Part shown: one piece after another, positions 17,301 to 24,413 of the stretch | Layout: every line of letters begins with the position of its first letter | Numbering within the stretch: position 1 is the stretch's first letter | Assembly (NCBI GenBank): GCA_001898835.1 | Contig: MKVM01000001.1 | Span: 986,466-1,050,465, forward strand | Origin: Micrococcales bacterium 72-143 | GTDB lineage: Bacteria; Actinomycetota; Actinomycetes; Actinomycetales; Microbacteriaceae | DNA: 64,000 nucleotides | Direction of reading: 5' to 3' | Position numbers and translations under genes: made by a program | Notes under the pieces: model-generated | The model's input: only the letters and a program-made list of their open reading frames with translations | The model's database searches: none | Told to the model about the DNA's origin: nothing

Positions 17301-18876
17301 CGTCGTTGCCGTACTGGTACGTGGTGAACTCCACCACGAGGCCCTCCGCGGAGGGCAGAGCACGGTTGTAGAGCACCGCGCCGACGCGATCTCCGCGGTC
17401 GTCGGTGAGCTGCAGGAAGCCCTTCGGCGTACCGGTCGGCATCTGGAAGGTCGTGGTCGGGCTGTTCGTGCGCTCGGAGCAGTAGCCGAGCCCGTTGGTC
17501 GGCGTGGACCCGCTGGGCGCCGCCGTGAGGCACGCGTTGCCGAGTCCCTTCCACCCCTGGTCGGTGAGACCCGAGCCGGAGAACGTCTCGTTGAGCATCC
17601 AGGTCGTGCACCCGATCGGCAGGGGCGTGAGGCTCGACGCGCGCCGCTCGGAGGTCTCCGTGCCGATCGCCGAGCGGAAGGCGTAGGTGCGGGCGCCGAC
17701 CTCGCCGGTATCCGAGCACGCGTTGAGGGTCGTCGCGAGCGTCACGACGACCGTGTACTGCTGCCCGACGGGGAAGCTGACACCCGTGACGTCGAAGACG
17801 ACCTCCGACGGCTCCCCCGGATTGCTGTGGACGATGCTCGAGGACCCCGTCAGCCCCGACGGGCAGGGCTGGGAGCCCCCCGTCACGGTGCAGGACCAGC
17901 TCGCCTGCGTCACGTGCCCGGTGTAGGGGACGCTGTAGACGTAGCGGAGGCCGACGCCCGTGTAGGCCGTCGTCGTGCTCGCGTTCCTCCAGGTGACGGT
18001 GAAGGTGCGCGCATCACCCGAGAGCACCCTCGCCTGCCCCGAGGCGGCCGGGATCGAGGGGTCGTACGGCGAGGTGACGCTGTTGGTCATCGTGATGTCG
18101 CCGGGTGTGCACACGCTCGCACCCGACAGCACGCCGACGCTCGACGCCGCGGCGTCGATGTCCGCGTCGGTGAACCCGGTCGCGCTGTACCTGGCCCATC
18201 CGCCGGCCGTCGCGTTGCCGTCCTCCGTGCAGACACCCGCCGAGAAGGTGCTCGTCACGGTCACCGTGAAGGTCAGCTTCTGAAGGGGCTGGAAGGTGAA
18301 AACCCCGGCGAAGCTGAGGTGGTAGTCGCCGCCGACGCCGCCCGTGATGGTCTCGGTCCCGGCCGGCACCCAACCGGGGCAGGAGCCGGCCGGGCTGCCG
18401 GCGATCGTGGATGCGCAGGACACGGTGAAGCTCGTGTCGTGGTCGGCGCCCACCATGAGCTGGTGCCAGAGGCGCGCGTTGGTGATCGGCGACGACTCCG
18501 TGTTCTCGTAGCCGATGGTGAAGGTGCGCGCGGTTCCGCTCCCGATGGTCCCGGCCGGCGTCATCGAGCTCGTCACGACCGGCTTCGCTCCGGTGCCGAT
18601 CGGCACGCCGCTGTCGTCGGGGGGCGTGACGAGCGACATGACCGAGGGGCCGCCCAGAAGCGACGCGGAGGACCCCGCGTCCTGGTCTTCCTCCGAGGGT
18701 GCGGAATCGAGCTGGGGATCCTCAGGAGTCGACGAGGTGCCCGGCTCGGAGCTGGGGGGATCGTCGAGCGTCGCAGCGAACACGACGGCGGAGTCGGCCA
18801 CCAGGGGTGCGAAGAGACCCAGCGCAGCACTCATCGCGACCGCGAGGTACACGGACGCGCGTCGACGACGCAGCAT
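14383..18876 (-). CDS. Giant tip adhesin with L-type lectin, propeller and pilin domains
   Basis: A 1497-residue surface protein, first gene of the pilus operon. After the signal (YLAVAMSAALGLFAPLV) come an acidic linker and two DUF11-like beta domains (about 90-425). Residues 427-735 resemble a bacterial legume-type lectin (GRVGAVLYN-like strand, FTTYQYGNDAAGADGIGFFL, GYLGVGLDVYGNF). A further DUF11-like domain (738-840) precedes a probable beta-propeller (about 980-1340, VEFSPNGAYLFASR). A SpaA-like domain (1343-1430, FLLEKYNG, YWIRETTTLTGH) and an LPLVGG sorting motif with helix and WWRRRRDRR tail end it. The start at 18876 has a GGAGAGG site. Val replaces Thr in the sorting motif. Confidence 0.88.
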   Translation of the reverse strand: MLRRRRASVYLAVAMSAALGLFAPLVADSAVVFAATLDDPPSSEPGTSSTPEDPQLDSAPSEEDQDAGSSASLLGGPSVMSLVTPPDDSGVPIGTGAKPVVTSSMTPAGTIGSGTARTFTIGYENTESSPITNARLWHQLMVGADHDTSFTVSCASTIAGSPAGSCPGWVPAGTETITGGVGGDYHLSFAGVFTFQPLQKLTFTVTVTSTFSAGVCTEDGNATAGGWARYSATGFTDADIDAAASSVGVLSGASVCTPGDITMTNSVTSPYDPSIPAASGQARVLSGDARTFTVTWRNASTTTAYTGVGLRYVYSVPYTGHVTQASWSCTVTGGSQPCPSGLTGSSSIVHSNPGEPSEVVFDVTGVSFPVGQQYTVVVTLATTLNACSDTGEVGARTYAFRSAIGTETSERRASSLTPLPIGCTTWMLNETFSGSGLTDQGWKGLGNACLTAAPSGSTPTNGLGYCSERTNSPTTTFQMPTGTPKGFLQLTDDRGDRVGAVLYNRALPSAEGLVVEFTTYQYGNDAAGADGIGFFLTDGAYELTATGGMGGALGYAYRTSTSWPTEQGAAHGYLGVGLDVYGNFVNPSHTAPECGGSGTSPITQSVGLRGPGNGRTGYCLVAQNRVSSTISKTLDKPSAGIPASGATDYSDKVRDALAAAKRNVRVTVWPLENGATNPRVTVEIQFPGENYYRTVIDATMDSPSPSLIKFGFMAATGGSKQAHLLDAVRVGTVLQMKELNLTKVVDYAANASPTKTTFDVGDVVHYKFVVHNATQAASGISTIYNILVTDPLIPSISCPSTQLARLASMECTGSLTVTAANRDAGRIRNTATVAGSISSDPNAPRNLTDKASVEVPVNPFAPDETRVIQPAGVATFQVIKSGSTLGIVTPDDPSRLRLEVFNPNTSSWVAVPTSGVTSFAGTYGTWRIYPDNRVTFTHNGSTNYTITPLQYRVTNAYGGSAQATLNVTVSVVPWSVCTPAQVRASERYWAFGTASMFDFGTTGTTVGVGTMAGVSSAEGSFTVTDSKGVLQFVVDSSGVIRRSSGTAMTGSPTASTLSGASPSTVFPAGQGTGKYFVVMSSATTTAAGQLRYWMVDMTENGGAGQVTGGNNLGTAVASMAVTSVPNADGTGYWVISPRRGSATVDAYRFSSTGYISAVTTTSSVGTAAAASTTNYEDIRFNADLTRVAMLASNNGNSSGTHRVRLMSFNAATGVPALVGQNTFTRSGSSAHGYSVEFSPNGAYLFASRMGTGTTVGTVFVATVNASALGAFGSAASAPSGNRGGAIRAGGDERLYWAQSGNSSQIRVLSSPNTGSTSSTTQNLASGAASTYGLSNTLSDCAVPPAEFLLEKYNGNGVLTSGATFALYPDAGGSAGTVAVSPGIVSTGTGTYKASGIAPGSYWIRETTTLTGHSLLPQDILIVVTLGGAIQLDAVPNPQVQLVNASGVYTLKITNDPALSLPLVGGPGTAWLLGSGVVLVLVAILGAWWWRRRRDRRT

Positions 18877-19085
18877 GGGCCACCTCTCCTCTCGGGGCGG
18901 TGTGTTCGCGCGTGACGCAGGGCGCACCGAAGGCGTGTCGATGAGTCGACTGCCGTCGGCGCGGTGCGCAAGCGGTCTCGAGGCGGGGGTCGGGTTATCC
19001 CCCGCGCCACCAGCTTAGAGTCCCCCATAGGGCGGACAAAGGGGACGGGGCCGCCCCACTGCGGGGGGTACGGGAGCGCTCCCGG
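18877..19085 (-). promoter_or_regulatory. Leader B: promoter and 5' UTR of the pilus operon
   Basis: No gene is seen in 18877-19289. On the minus strand TTGTCC (19034-19039) and TAAGCT (19012-19017), 16 bases apart, form a promoter-like pair with a 5' UTR of about 125 bases. The GC box GCCCCACTGCGGGGGG (19053-19068) is identical to that of leader A. The UTR block from 18908 (GCGCGTGACGCAGGGCGC) matches leader A at 8869 with two changes. The right-hand part of the region also holds the start of the divergent glgE. Confidence 0.65.
19071..19084. promoter_or_regulatory. CebR/CelR-like LacI-family operator, copy B
   Basis: CGGGAGCGCTCCCG is a perfect 14-bp palindrome matching 12 of 14 positions of the CebR/CelR operator TGGGAGCGCTCCCA; only the outer pair differs. 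It lies three bases beyond the GC box, the same spacing as copy A. It sits between the divergent tip-adhesin and glgE genes and so could affect both. Confidence 0.55.
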
Positions 19086-19164
19086 AATTTTCGCGTAAAC
19101 GCTTGTGACCGGGAGTTATGCCGCAGATCCGCGATCTACGAGCGGGGGGCAGGATGGGCAAAGT

Positions 19165-19245
19165 GGGGTACACACCGGAATAGTCCACCCCCGAACGAGC
19201 CACGCGGAGGACAGACCTCTCGGTCTACGGGGTCGGTTGTACCCC
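19165..19245. repeat. Inverted GGGGTACA boxes, copy B
   Basis: GGGGTACA (19165-19172) and TGTACCCC (19238-19245) are an 8-bp inverted pair spaced like copy A (81 against 79 bases overall). Between them GGACAGACCTCTCGGTCTACGG resembles the copy A segment; here AGACC-TCTC-GGTCT also forms a small hairpin. The right box lies 45 bases before the glgE start. Confidence 0.4.
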
Positions 19246-19289
19246 GATGGAAGGCTCGCCCGCCGATGCGGACGCGGTACGGTCGGAAC

Positions 19290-21299
19290 GTGCCCACCGA
19301 CTCCACCCCTGAGGCCGCACCGGCGCGGATCAGCCGGATAGGCCGCCTGCCGATCCGGCACCTCAGCCCCCAGCAGCCGGAGAACCGCTGGCCCGCGAAG
19401 AGCTTCCTCGGCGAGGTCGTGCCGTTCGAGGCGACCGTCTTCCGCGAGGGTCACGGCGTCATCGGCGCCGAGCTGCTGCTGAGCGACCCGGACGGCGCTC
19501 TCACGACGCACCCCATGCATCTCGTCGGCGCGGGCACCGACCGCTGGCGGGCCGACGTGCGGCTCCCCCGCACCGGCGTCTACCGCTGGCGGGTGCGGGC
19601 GTTCGGCGACGACTGGGCGAGCTGGCTGCACGCCGCGACCATCAAGATCGGCGCGGGCGACGATCCCGAGCTGGTCTTCGCGATGGGCGCCGAACTGCTC
19701 GCGCGCGTGCCCGGCAAGACCGCGGCGGATGCGCGGGCCGCGTTCCTCGACGCGGACGCCTCCCCCGCCGACCGACTCAAGGTCGCGACCGACCGTCGGC
19801 TCGTCGCGCAGCTGCACCGCCACCCCGTCCGCTCGCTCGTCACCGAGTCGGAGGAGCTCGCCCTCGTCGTCGAGACGGCGCGCGCCGCGGTCGGCGCCTG
19901 GTACGAGTTCTTCCCCCGCTCTGAGGGCGCCAAGCGCCAGAAGGACGGCACCTGGAAGTCGGGCACCTTCCGCACCGCGGCCAAGCGCCTCCCCGGCGTC
20001 GCCGCGATGGGCTTCGACGTCGTGTACCTGCCGCCCATCCATCCCATCGGGCGCAGCCACCGCAAGGGGCCCAACAACTCGACGGTCGCCGGCCCGAACG
20101 ACCCGGGCAGCCCGTGGGCGATCGGCGCCGCCGAGGGCGGCCACGACGCCATCCACCCCGACCTCGGCACGCTCGCCGACTTCCGCTACTTCGTGAAGCA
20201 GGCGCAGGCGAACGGACTCGAGGTCGCCCTCGACCTCGCCCTGCAGGCCTCCCCCGACCACCCCTGGGTCGCCGAGCACCCCGAGTGGTTCACCCAGCGC
20301 CCGGACGGCTCGATCGCCTACGCGGAGAATCCGCCGAAGAAGTACCAGGACATCTTCCCCGTCAACTTCGACCGCGACCCGGAGGGGATCCGCGCGGAGG
20401 TGCTCCGCATCGTCGAGCTGTGGATCGCGCGCGGCATCCGCATCTTCCGCGTCGACAACCCCCACACCAAGCCGCTCGACTTCTGGGAGTGGCTGCTCGG
20501 GGAGGTCGCCGACCGGCACCCGGATGTCGTGTTCCTCGCCGAGGCGTTCACGCGTCCCGCGATGCTGCACTCGCTCGCCGGCGCCGGCTTCCACCAGTCG
20601 TACACCTACTTCACCTGGCGGAACACGAAGGAGGAGCTCGAGGAGTTCCTCACCCAGATCGCGGGCGAGTCGGCCGACTACCTGCGCCCCAACCTGTTCG
20701 TCAACACGCCCGACATCCTCACCGAGTACCTGCAGTTCGGGGGGCCGGCCGCCTACAAGGTGCGCGCCGCGATCGCGGCCACCGCCTCCCCCAGCTGGGG
20801 CGTCTACGCGGGGTACGAGCTCTTCGAGGACGTGGCACGGCCCGGGTCCGAGGAGAACATCGACAACGAGAAGTACGAGTACAAGGACCGCGACTGGGCC
20901 CGCGCCGAGGCGGAGGGCCGCTCGCTCGCGCCCTACCTGACGATGCTCAACCGGGTGCGCCGCGAGCATCCGGCGCTCGGCCAGCTGCGCAACCTGCGCA
21001 TCCACTGGTCCGACGACGACGCGATCCTCGTCTACTCGAAGCACCTCGACGGCGAGTTCACGCCGAACGGACGGCCGGACACGCTGATCGTCGTGGCGAA
21101 CGTCGACCCGCACTCGGTGCGGGAGACGACCGTCTACCTCGATCTCGGGGCCATCGGCGTGCAGAAGGGCGACACCTTCGCCGTGCGCGACCTCGTGACC
21201 GGCGCGCGCTGGACCTGGGGCGAGGCCGACTACGTGCGGCTCGACGCCTTCACCGAGCCCGTGCACATCCTCGCGGTCGAACCGCAGAAGGGACGCTGA
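19290..21299 (+). CDS. glgE: Maltosyltransferase GlgE (alpha-1,4-glucan:maltose-1-P)
   Basis: A 669-residue GH13_3 enzyme that extends alpha-1,4-glucans with maltosyl units from maltose 1-phosphate. The catalytic Asp389 is in [10 protein letters not shown] and the acid/base Glu418 in LAEAFTRP, five residues offset from the characterised Streptomyces enzyme (394 and 423). [15 protein letters not shown] and [11 protein letters not shown] are typical. I choose the GTG at 19290 because TACGGT lies six bases upstream, the leaderless pattern; an ATG at 19266 would add eight residues. glgB starts one base after its stop. Its promoter region is shared back to back with the pilus operon. Confidence 0.95.
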   Translation: MPTDSTPEAAPARISRIGRLPIRHLSPQQPENRWPAKSFLGEVVPFEATVFREGHGVIGAELLLSDPDGALTTHPMHLVGAGTDRWRADVRLPRTGVYRWRVRAFGDDWASWLHAATIKIGAGDDPELVFAMGAELLARVPGKTAADARAAFLDADASPADRLKVATDRRLVAQLHRHPVRSLVTESEELALVVETARAAVGAWYEFFPRSEGAKRQKDGTWKSGTFRTAAKRLPGVAAMGFDVVYLPPIHPIGRSHRKGPNNSTVAGPNDPGSPWAIGAAEGGHDAIHPDLGTLADFRYFVKQAQANGLEVALDLALQASPDHPWVAEHPEWFTQRPDGSIAYAENPPKKYQDIFPVNFDRDPEGIRAEVLRIVELWIARGIRIFRVDNPHTKPLDFWEWLLGEVADRHPDVVFLAEAFTRPAMLHSLAGAGFHQSYTYFTWRNTKEELEEFLTQIAGESADYLRPNLFVNTPDILTEYLQFGGPAAYKVRAAIAATASPSWGVYAGYELFEDVARPGSEENIDNEKYEYKDRDWARAEAEGRSLAPYLTMLNRVRREHPALGQLRNLRIHWSDDDAILVYSKHLDGEFTPNGRPDTLIVVANVDPHSVRETTVYLDLGAIGVQKGDTFAVRDLVTGARWTWGEADYVRLDAFTEPVHILAVEPQKGR

Positions 21300-21300
21300 G

Positions 21301-23466
21301 ATGGCCGCCCGCTCCTCCCTGCCGCCGCTGGACGCGGGCACCGTCGCGAGCCTCGTCGAGGCGCGGCATCCCCGCCCCCACGAGTGGCTCGGGCAGCACG
21401 AGCTGGGCGACGGATGGGTCGTCCGCGCCGTGCGACCGCTCGCCGAGTCGGTCACCGCGGTGCGCGCCGACGGCACCGAGGTTCCGCTCGAGCACGTCGA
21501 CGCGGGGCTCTGGCAGGGCTACACCACGGGGCCCGGGCAGGCGTACCGCCTGCTCACGCGCTACCCCGACGGCCCGGACTGGGTCGCCGACGACCCCTAC
21601 CGCTTCGTGCCCTCCGTGGGCGAGGTCGACCTGTTCCTGTGGGGCGAGGGCCGCCACGAGCAGCTCTGGCACGTCTTCGGGGCGCACGTGAAGCAGCACG
21701 AGGGGGTCGACGGCACGGGTTTCGTGGTGTGGGCACCGCACGCCCAGGCGGTGCGCGTGGTGGGCGACTTCAACTCGTGGAGCGGACTCGGTCACGCCAT
21801 GCGCCGCCTCGACGACAACGGCGTGTGGGAGCTGTTCGTCCCGGGCGTCGGCCCCGGGGGGATCTACAAGTTCGAGCTGCTCACGGCATCCGGCGAGTGG
21901 GTGACCCGCGCCGACCCGATGGCCCGCTACACGGAGGTGCCGCCCTCGACCGGCTCGGTCGTCGGCCACTCGCAGTATCTGTGGGGCGACGAGGGATGGA
22001 TGCGGGCGCGCGCCGAGCGCGACCCCCACCAGGGCCCGATGAGCGTCTACGAGCTGCACCTCGGCTCCTGGCGCCCCGGGCTCTCCTACCGCGAGGCCGC
22101 CGACGAGCTCATCGACTACGTCACCGACCTCGGCTTCACGCACGTCGAGTTCCTGCCGCTCGCCGAGCACCCCTTCGGCGGGTCGTGGGGCTACCAGGTC
22201 ACGGGGTACTACGCGCCGACGAGCCGCTTCGGGCATCCGGACGACTTCCGCTACCTCGTCGACCGCCTGCACCAGTCGGGCATCGGCGTCATCATGGACT
22301 GGGTTCCCGCCCACTTCCCCAAGGACGAGTGGGCGCTCGCCCGCTTCGACGGCGAGCCGCTCTACGAGCACTCCGACCCGCGCATCGGCGAGCACCCCGA
22401 CTGGGGCACCCTCGTCTTCGACTTCGGGCGGTCGCAGGTGCGCAACTTCCTCGTCGCGAACGCGCTGTACTGGCTCGAGGAGTTCCACATCGACGGCCTC
22501 CGGGTGGACGCGGTCGCGAGCATGCTCTACCGCGACTACTCCCGCAAGGCAGGCGAGTGGGTGCCCAACGTCCACGGCGGGCGCGAGAACCTGGAGGCGA
22601 TCTCGTTCCTGCAGGAGGTCAACGCGACCGCGTACAAGCGCAACCCGGGCATCGTCATGATCGCCGAGGAGTCCACCTCCTGGCCGGGCGTCACGCATCC
22701 GACAGGCGACGGCGGCCTCGGCTTCGGTCTCAAGTGGAACATGGGATGGATGCACGACTCGCTGCAGTACATCCACGAGGACCCGATGTGGCGGAAGGAC
22801 CACCACGACGACATCACGTTCTCGTTCCTGTACGCCTTCAGCGAGGCGTTCCTGCTGCCCATCAGCCACGACGAGGTCGTGCACGGCAAGGGTTCGCTGC
22901 TCGCGAAGATGCCGGGCGACCAGTGGCAGAAGCTCGCCAACGTGCGCGCCTACCTGTCGTTCATGTGGGCGCACCCCGGCAAGCAGCTGCTCTTCATGGG
23001 CTCCGAGTTCGGGCAGCCCTCCGAGTGGTCGGAGCAGCGGGGCCTCGACTGGTGGATCCTCGACCAGCCCGTGCACCAGGGGCTCGCGCGGCTCGTCACC
23101 CAGCTCAACCGCGTCTACCGGGAGCATCCGGCCCTGTGGGAGCAGGATGCCGACCCTGCCGGGTTCCAGTGGATCACGAGCGACCCGGGCAACAACGTGG
23201 TCGCGTTCCTGCGGCGTGCGCGCGACGGGCGCGAGCTCGCCTGCATCGTGAACTTCGGCGGCAACCCCGTCGGGCCCTACCGCGTGGGGCTGCCTGCGGA
23301 GGGCGAGTGGGTGGAGCTGCTGAACTCGGATGCCGTCGAGTTCGGGGGTTCGGGCGTCGGCAACTACGGCAGGGTGACGGCGACGGCGGAGCCCTGGCAC
23401 GGCCTGCCGGCCTCCGTGGAGCTCACCCTGCCCCCGCTCGCGGCCCTCTGGCTCGTGCGCGGCTGA
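21301..23466 (+). CDS. glgB: 1,4-alpha-glucan branching enzyme GlgB
   Basis: A 721-residue GH13_9 branching enzyme. Two N-terminal CBM48-type domains (the second ends [10 protein letters not shown]) precede the barrel. Catalytic residues are Asp403 in [12 protein letters not shown], Glu456 in IAEEST and the Asp in [11 protein letters not shown]. The C-terminal domain ends [17 protein letters not shown]. It introduces alpha-1,6 branches into the glucan elongated by GlgE, and the one-base gap from glgE implies translational coupling. Length and motifs are normal. Confidence 0.96.
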   Translation: MAARSSLPPLDAGTVASLVEARHPRPHEWLGQHELGDGWVVRAVRPLAESVTAVRADGTEVPLEHVDAGLWQGYTTGPGQAYRLLTRYPDGPDWVADDPYRFVPSVGEVDLFLWGEGRHEQLWHVFGAHVKQHEGVDGTGFVVWAPHAQAVRVVGDFNSWSGLGHAMRRLDDNGVWELFVPGVGPGGIYKFELLTASGEWVTRADPMARYTEVPPSTGSVVGHSQYLWGDEGWMRARAERDPHQGPMSVYELHLGSWRPGLSYREAADELIDYVTDLGFTHVEFLPLAEHPFGGSWGYQVTGYYAPTSRFGHPDDFRYLVDRLHQSGIGVIMDWVPAHFPKDEWALARFDGEPLYEHSDPRIGEHPDWGTLVFDFGRSQVRNFLVANALYWLEEFHIDGLRVDAVASMLYRDYSRKAGEWVPNVHGGRENLEAISFLQEVNATAYKRNPGIVMIAEESTSWPGVTHPTGDGGLGFGLKWNMGWMHDSLQYIHEDPMWRKDHHDDITFSFLYAFSEAFLLPISHDEVVHGKGSLLAKMPGDQWQKLANVRAYLSFMWAHPGKQLLFMGSEFGQPSEWSEQRGLDWWILDQPVHQGLARLVTQLNRVYREHPALWEQDADPAGFQWITSDPGNNVVAFLRRARDGRELACIVNFGGNPVGPYRVGLPAEGEWVELLNSDAVEFGGSGVGNYGRVTATAEPWHGLPASVELTLPPLAALWLVRG

Positions 23467-23488
23467 CGGTGGCCGGGAGGCGCGCCGC

Positions 23489-24409
23489 TCAGTACAGCAG
23501 GCTCGCCAGCCGCACCCGCGCGGCGGTGACACGGGGGTCGTCCGTGCCGGCGATCTCGAAGTAGTCGAGCAGGCGCGTGCGGATGCGGTCGCGGTCGTCG
23601 GCCGACGCCGCCGCGAAGAGGTCGAGGAGACGGCCGAAGGCGTCCTCGAGGTGGCCCCCGCTCACGTCGAGGTCGGCGACCGCGAGCTGCGCGTCGACGT
23701 CGTCCCGTCGCGCCGCCGCGGCGTCGCGCAGCTCGGATGCGGTCGTGCCGGACAGCCGGTCGAGCAGCGACACCTGGGCGAGCCCGGCGACGGCGAGCTG
23801 GTCGCGGGGGTTCTCGACGAGCGCCTTGCGGTACTCGGCGATCGCCGTCGGGTAGTCGCCCGCGGAGATGGCGTCGAAGGCCTCCTGGTGGTGCGGGGGC
23901 AGCGGTTCGGGTGCGGGCTCCTCCGCCTCCTCCCCCTCGGGCGCCTCCTCGGGCGTCACGCTGCCGCTCACCCCGTTCTCGGCGGCGAGTTGCAGCAGCT
24001 CGTCGAAGACCTGCCGCACCTCCTGATCGGAGGGGATGCCGAGGAACAGGTTGACGGGCCGCCCGGCGACGACGGCCGCGACGGCGGGCACCTCGCGCAC
24101 CTGGAACGCCTGCGCGAGCTGCGGGTTGACGCTGCCGTCGACGACCGCGAGCACCAGGCGGCCGCCGTAGCTCTCGACGATCGGTCCGAGCGCGGAGTCG
24201 AGGCCCGGCGCGATGAACTCCACCACGACGGGAACCCGCGCCGACAGCTCGAGCACGCTCTCGAAGGCGGCATCCGAGGTCTCGAAGACGAGGGAGGACG
24301 CGGGCGCCGCGCCGTCGGGACGGGCGCCTCGGGCGGGCTCCGAGGCCCGTCGCACGAGTCCGGACAGGTCGACGGCGCCGCGAAGGCTCGCGGGAGGCAG
24401 ATCGGTCAC
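23489..24409 (-). CDS. Thioredoxin-fold/TPR protein (CnoX-like)
   Basis: A 306-residue cytoplasmic protein. Residues of about 45-160 form a thioredoxin fold (VPVVVEFIAPGLDSALGPIVESYGGRLVLAVVD, VREVPAVAAVVAGRPV). The redox CXXC is missing: there is no Cys at the active-site turn. An acidic linker follows, then TPR-like helices (HHQEAFDAISAGDYPTAIAEYRKAL). This layout matches CnoX/YbbN-type chaperone-like proteins, annotated in actinobacteria as tetratricopeptide or co-chaperone YbbN. The GTG at 24409 has TACCGT six bases upstream. It converges with glgB. Confidence 0.82.
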   Translation of the reverse strand: MTDLPPASLRGAVDLSGLVRRASEPARGARPDGAAPASSLVFETSDAAFESVLELSARVPVVVEFIAPGLDSALGPIVESYGGRLVLAVVDGSVNPQLAQAFQVREVPAVAAVVAGRPVNLFLGIPSDQEVRQVFDELLQLAAENGVSGSVTPEEAPEGEEAEEPAPEPLPPHHQEAFDAISAGDYPTAIAEYRKALVENPRDQLAVAGLAQVSLLDRLSGTTASELRDAAAARRDDVDAQLAVADLDVSGGHLEDAFGRLLDLFAAASADDRDRIRTRLLDYFEIAGTDDPRVTAARVRLASLLY

Positions 24410-24413
24410 GGCT

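Noticed and set aside
14122..18915. A 1597-codon open frame on the plus strand opposite the tip adhesin.
   Set aside because: It is the antisense shadow expected in high-GC DNA. The translation is Arg/Gly/Asp-rich without any domain, and the minus-strand frame has a signal peptide, domains and sorting motif.
19116..23532. Long minus-strand frames (786 and 760 codons) opposite glgE and glgB.
   Set aside because: The plus-strand frames are unmistakable GH13 enzymes with catalytic residues at the expected places; the antisense translations are low-complexity.
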